64,000 bases of DNA from an uncultured Pseudomonadota bacterium (GTDB taxonomy: Bacteria; Pseudomonadota; Gammaproteobacteria; Methylococcales; Methylomonadaceae), in contig CAILJB010000076.1 of NCBI GenBank assembly GCA_903834465.1, positions 1 to 64,000 of the forward strand, read 5' to 3'. The notes beneath the pieces are model-generated. The model was not told the DNA's origin, ran no database searches, and was given only the letters and a program-made list of their open reading frames with translations. Below are positions 62,655 through 64,000 of this stretch, piece by piece (position 1 is the first letter of the stretch; each line of letters begins with the position of its first letter). Made by a program: the position numbers and the translations under genes.

Positions 62655-64000
62655 TTAAACCGTTTCATTCAATAGCGATGTACCGCTGACCGAATACGCG
62701 GATTTCATTGGTTGAAAATTATTGTGAGCGCTCATCAAACCAGCAATTAAACCAACATGTTGTAACTGTTGTTTTAAGGCATCGAGATTTTGACTAATCA
62801 ATGCTGTCGTTTGTGGTTGTTGATTTTTGAAATAAGTATTCACTACGCCATTTTGATACGAAATAACGCATTGTACTTCACCCAATTTTGGCGGCGTGAG
62901 CGTTAAATTCACTGACCAATGCTGACTTTGAGTATCGACTGTTTGATTGGCTTTATCGCGCTGGATTTCCATCTTTAACGATTCTGCCTGATTATTCATC
63001 AAAAAAGGCAATTCAAATGCCCACACCTGTTTGCCACCGTCTTCTTTTGGCAATGAATGAAGTTGGTCAATAACAATTTTTGCCAGCGCATTTTCTGTTT
63101 TACTTTGTAATTGTTGCAACTCTTCCACTTGTGTGTCGGTCAAGGCTAATTCATTTTGTTGCGCGATGCCGTGTTTAAGCGTGTGCATCAAATTAAATAA
63201 ATCACTTTTAAAATCGGTAGGTTCAGGTTCATTAAGCGGTGCATTATTCACTAACGGTAGCGTTGTATTTTTTACATCGTTACTAGGTTTCAAATTCGGT
63301 AAAATTTCTGTTGCCAGTGTTTTTAACGATTGAGGAATATTTTCAGAGCGCGAAAGTTGTAATAATTGCGTGTGTAATTCGGCTTCATTTTGGTCAATCA
63401 ATTGCGTCAGTTCTTGCGTAGGCGTTGTTTCGCGTTTCAATAAATTTTGCAATAACGTTGAAACCAGTTGTTTTAATTCGTTAGTCACACTGGTGTGTTG
63501 CAACAAATTCAGTAACGGCATTTTTAAATCAACGGACGGCGTAGGCGTTTGTGTAACGGTTGTGGGTGCAGGCGAGGGCGTTTTTACTATATTGCTTGCC
63601 GCGCTTTTTGCTTCAAAAAAAAGTCCCGATGAATAAATCAAATGTTTCAGTTTTTGAGGATTAAATAATTGTTCGTTGGGCGGTAAATGGTCGAACAAAG
63701 CCGCCGCATTTTGTTTCAATGTGGTTGCCAACGTATCGTTTTTAATTTCTAACTGCGGTAAATCAGTGCGTAATTGATTCAGTAAAACGCTTGGCGACTC
63801 ATGACGCGGTAAAAGTTGCTTCATAAACGCGGCAATTTTTTCTTCATGAAGAGAAGCGGGCGTGGCAGCAGTTGCAGATAATTGTTTAAATTCCGGCATC
63901 GCACCAATCTTGGTAATCGCTAACGTTAAGGCTTGTCCAACTTTTAACGATTCGCCTGTTTGCGAAGGCAAAAGTTGCAATTGGTTTCGCTCAATGCTGA
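62655..64000 (-). CDS. fliK: FliK-like flagellar hook-length control protein, 5' end beyond window
   Basis: The frame is open to the right edge, so the start lies outside. At least 448 residues are visible, Gln/Leu/Thr-rich with a Pro/Thr linker (TPSPAPTTVTQTPTPSVD), and a C-terminal FliK domain: WAFELPFLMNNQAESLKMEI, WSVNLTLTPPKLGEVQCVI and ALKQQLQHVGL. FliK measures flagellar hook length and switches export specificity. Homologues without flagellar genes also exist; here the only other candidate flagellar gene is the FliL-like one at 32.5 kb. Confidence 0.75.
   Translation of the reverse strand, partial: SIERNQLQLLPSQTGESLKVGQALTLAITKIGAMPEFKQLSATAATPASLHEEKIAAFMKQLLPRHESPSVLLNQLRTDLPQLEIKNDTLATTLKQNAAALFDHLPPNEQLFNPQKLKHLIYSSGLFFEAKSAASNIVKTPSPAPTTVTQTPTPSVDLKMPLLNLLQHTSVTNELKQLVSTLLQNLLKRETTPTQELTQLIDQNEAELHTQLLQLSRSENIPQSLKTLATEILPNLKPSNDVKNTTLPLVNNAPLNEPEPTDFKSDLFNLMHTLKHGIAQQNELALTDTQVEELQQLQSKTENALAKIVIDQLHSLPKEDGGKQVWAFELPFLMNNQAESLKMEIQRDKANQTVDTQSQHWSVNLTLTPPKLGEVQCVISYQNGVVNTYFKNQQPQTTALISQNLDALKQQLQHVGLIAGLMSAHNNFQPMKSAYSVSGTSLLNETV

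Noticed and set aside
1-64000. CRISPR arrays, insertion sequences, prophage, tRNA or rRNA genes
   Set aside because: No regularly spaced direct repeats, transposase motifs, phage structural genes or cloverleaf-like sequences were recognised on either strand by eye; a tRNAscan or repeat search would settle it.

Overview
The window looks like a chromosomal piece of a moderately AT-rich gammaproteobacterial methylotroph, most likely a methanotroph of the Methylococcales. The evidence is a mixture of gammaproteobacterial housekeeping synteny (recA-recX-alaS, bioH-bioC, aroQ-accB-accC-prmA-dusB, pssA-leuA, a full gsp pseudopilin cluster) with one-carbon genes: hydroxypyruvate reductase, serine-glyoxylate aminotransferase, malyl-CoA lyase and malate thiokinase A/B (serine cycle), a formylmethanofuran dehydrogenase/FhcA-type subunit, an MxaD-like protein, a YVTN beta-propeller protein and an MfnE-like kinase next to pabB. 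No tRNA, rRNA, CRISPR array, transposase or phage gene was recognised, and no gene-free stretch exceeds 300 bases. The genus cannot be fixed from the sequence alone.

Layout. 1-5.9 kb (minus): alaS (cut by the window edge), recX, recA, a DUF2780 protein, zapE and a tetR regulator with a perfect palindromic operator in front of it. 6.0-9.4 kb: a small membrane protein, a possible gene remnant, and a copA-copB copper operon in which copB carries an in-frame TAA, then a SemiSWEET transporter. 9.5-14.2 kb (plus): a translationally coupled operon of outer-membrane barrel, PstS-like periplasmic protein, membrane histidine kinase and PLP-fold enzyme. 14.2-17.9 kb: an enlarged triosephosphate isomerase, a flavin reductase, a small zinc-ribbon protein and a GspE/PilB-type ATPase with altered His box.

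17.9-26.5 kb is the most notable region. Two sequences that fit the gammaproteobacterial Zur box stand before zur and before a tightly packed run of genes: COG0523 GTPase (ZigA/YciC type), a 54-residue membrane peptide, a ZIP transporter, a DUF1826 protein, a second COG0523 GTPase, an FhcA/FwdA amidohydrolase translationally coupled to it, a decayed third COG0523 gene, and a ZnuD-like TonB receptor. This reads as a zinc-starvation operon that has taken in a subunit of the tetrahydromethanopterin-linked formaldehyde oxidation pathway.

26.5-32.1 kb holds serine-cycle genes in two divergent units (sgaA and hprA leftwards; mcl-mtkA-mtkB rightwards from a good sigma70-like promoter with a hairpin and T-tract in the leader). 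32.1-43.1 kb: HIT and FliL-like proteins, then a type II secretion cluster (gspG to gspD, minus strand) directly behind leuA. leuA has a leader with a Leu-rich 30-codon peptide typical of attenuation. 43.2-49.5 kb: an ABC permease, a histidine kinase with a REC-GGDEF protein, a zinc-ribbon protein and an HD-GYP-like protein, suggesting cyclic-di-GMP signalling. 49.5-64 kb: ppnP, an NYN protein, ybiT, the biotin and folate/C1 cofactor genes (bioH, bioC, pabB, MfnE-like kinase, bioD), aroQ-accBC-prmA, two small metal/membrane proteins, dusB and the start-truncated end of a FliK-like gene.
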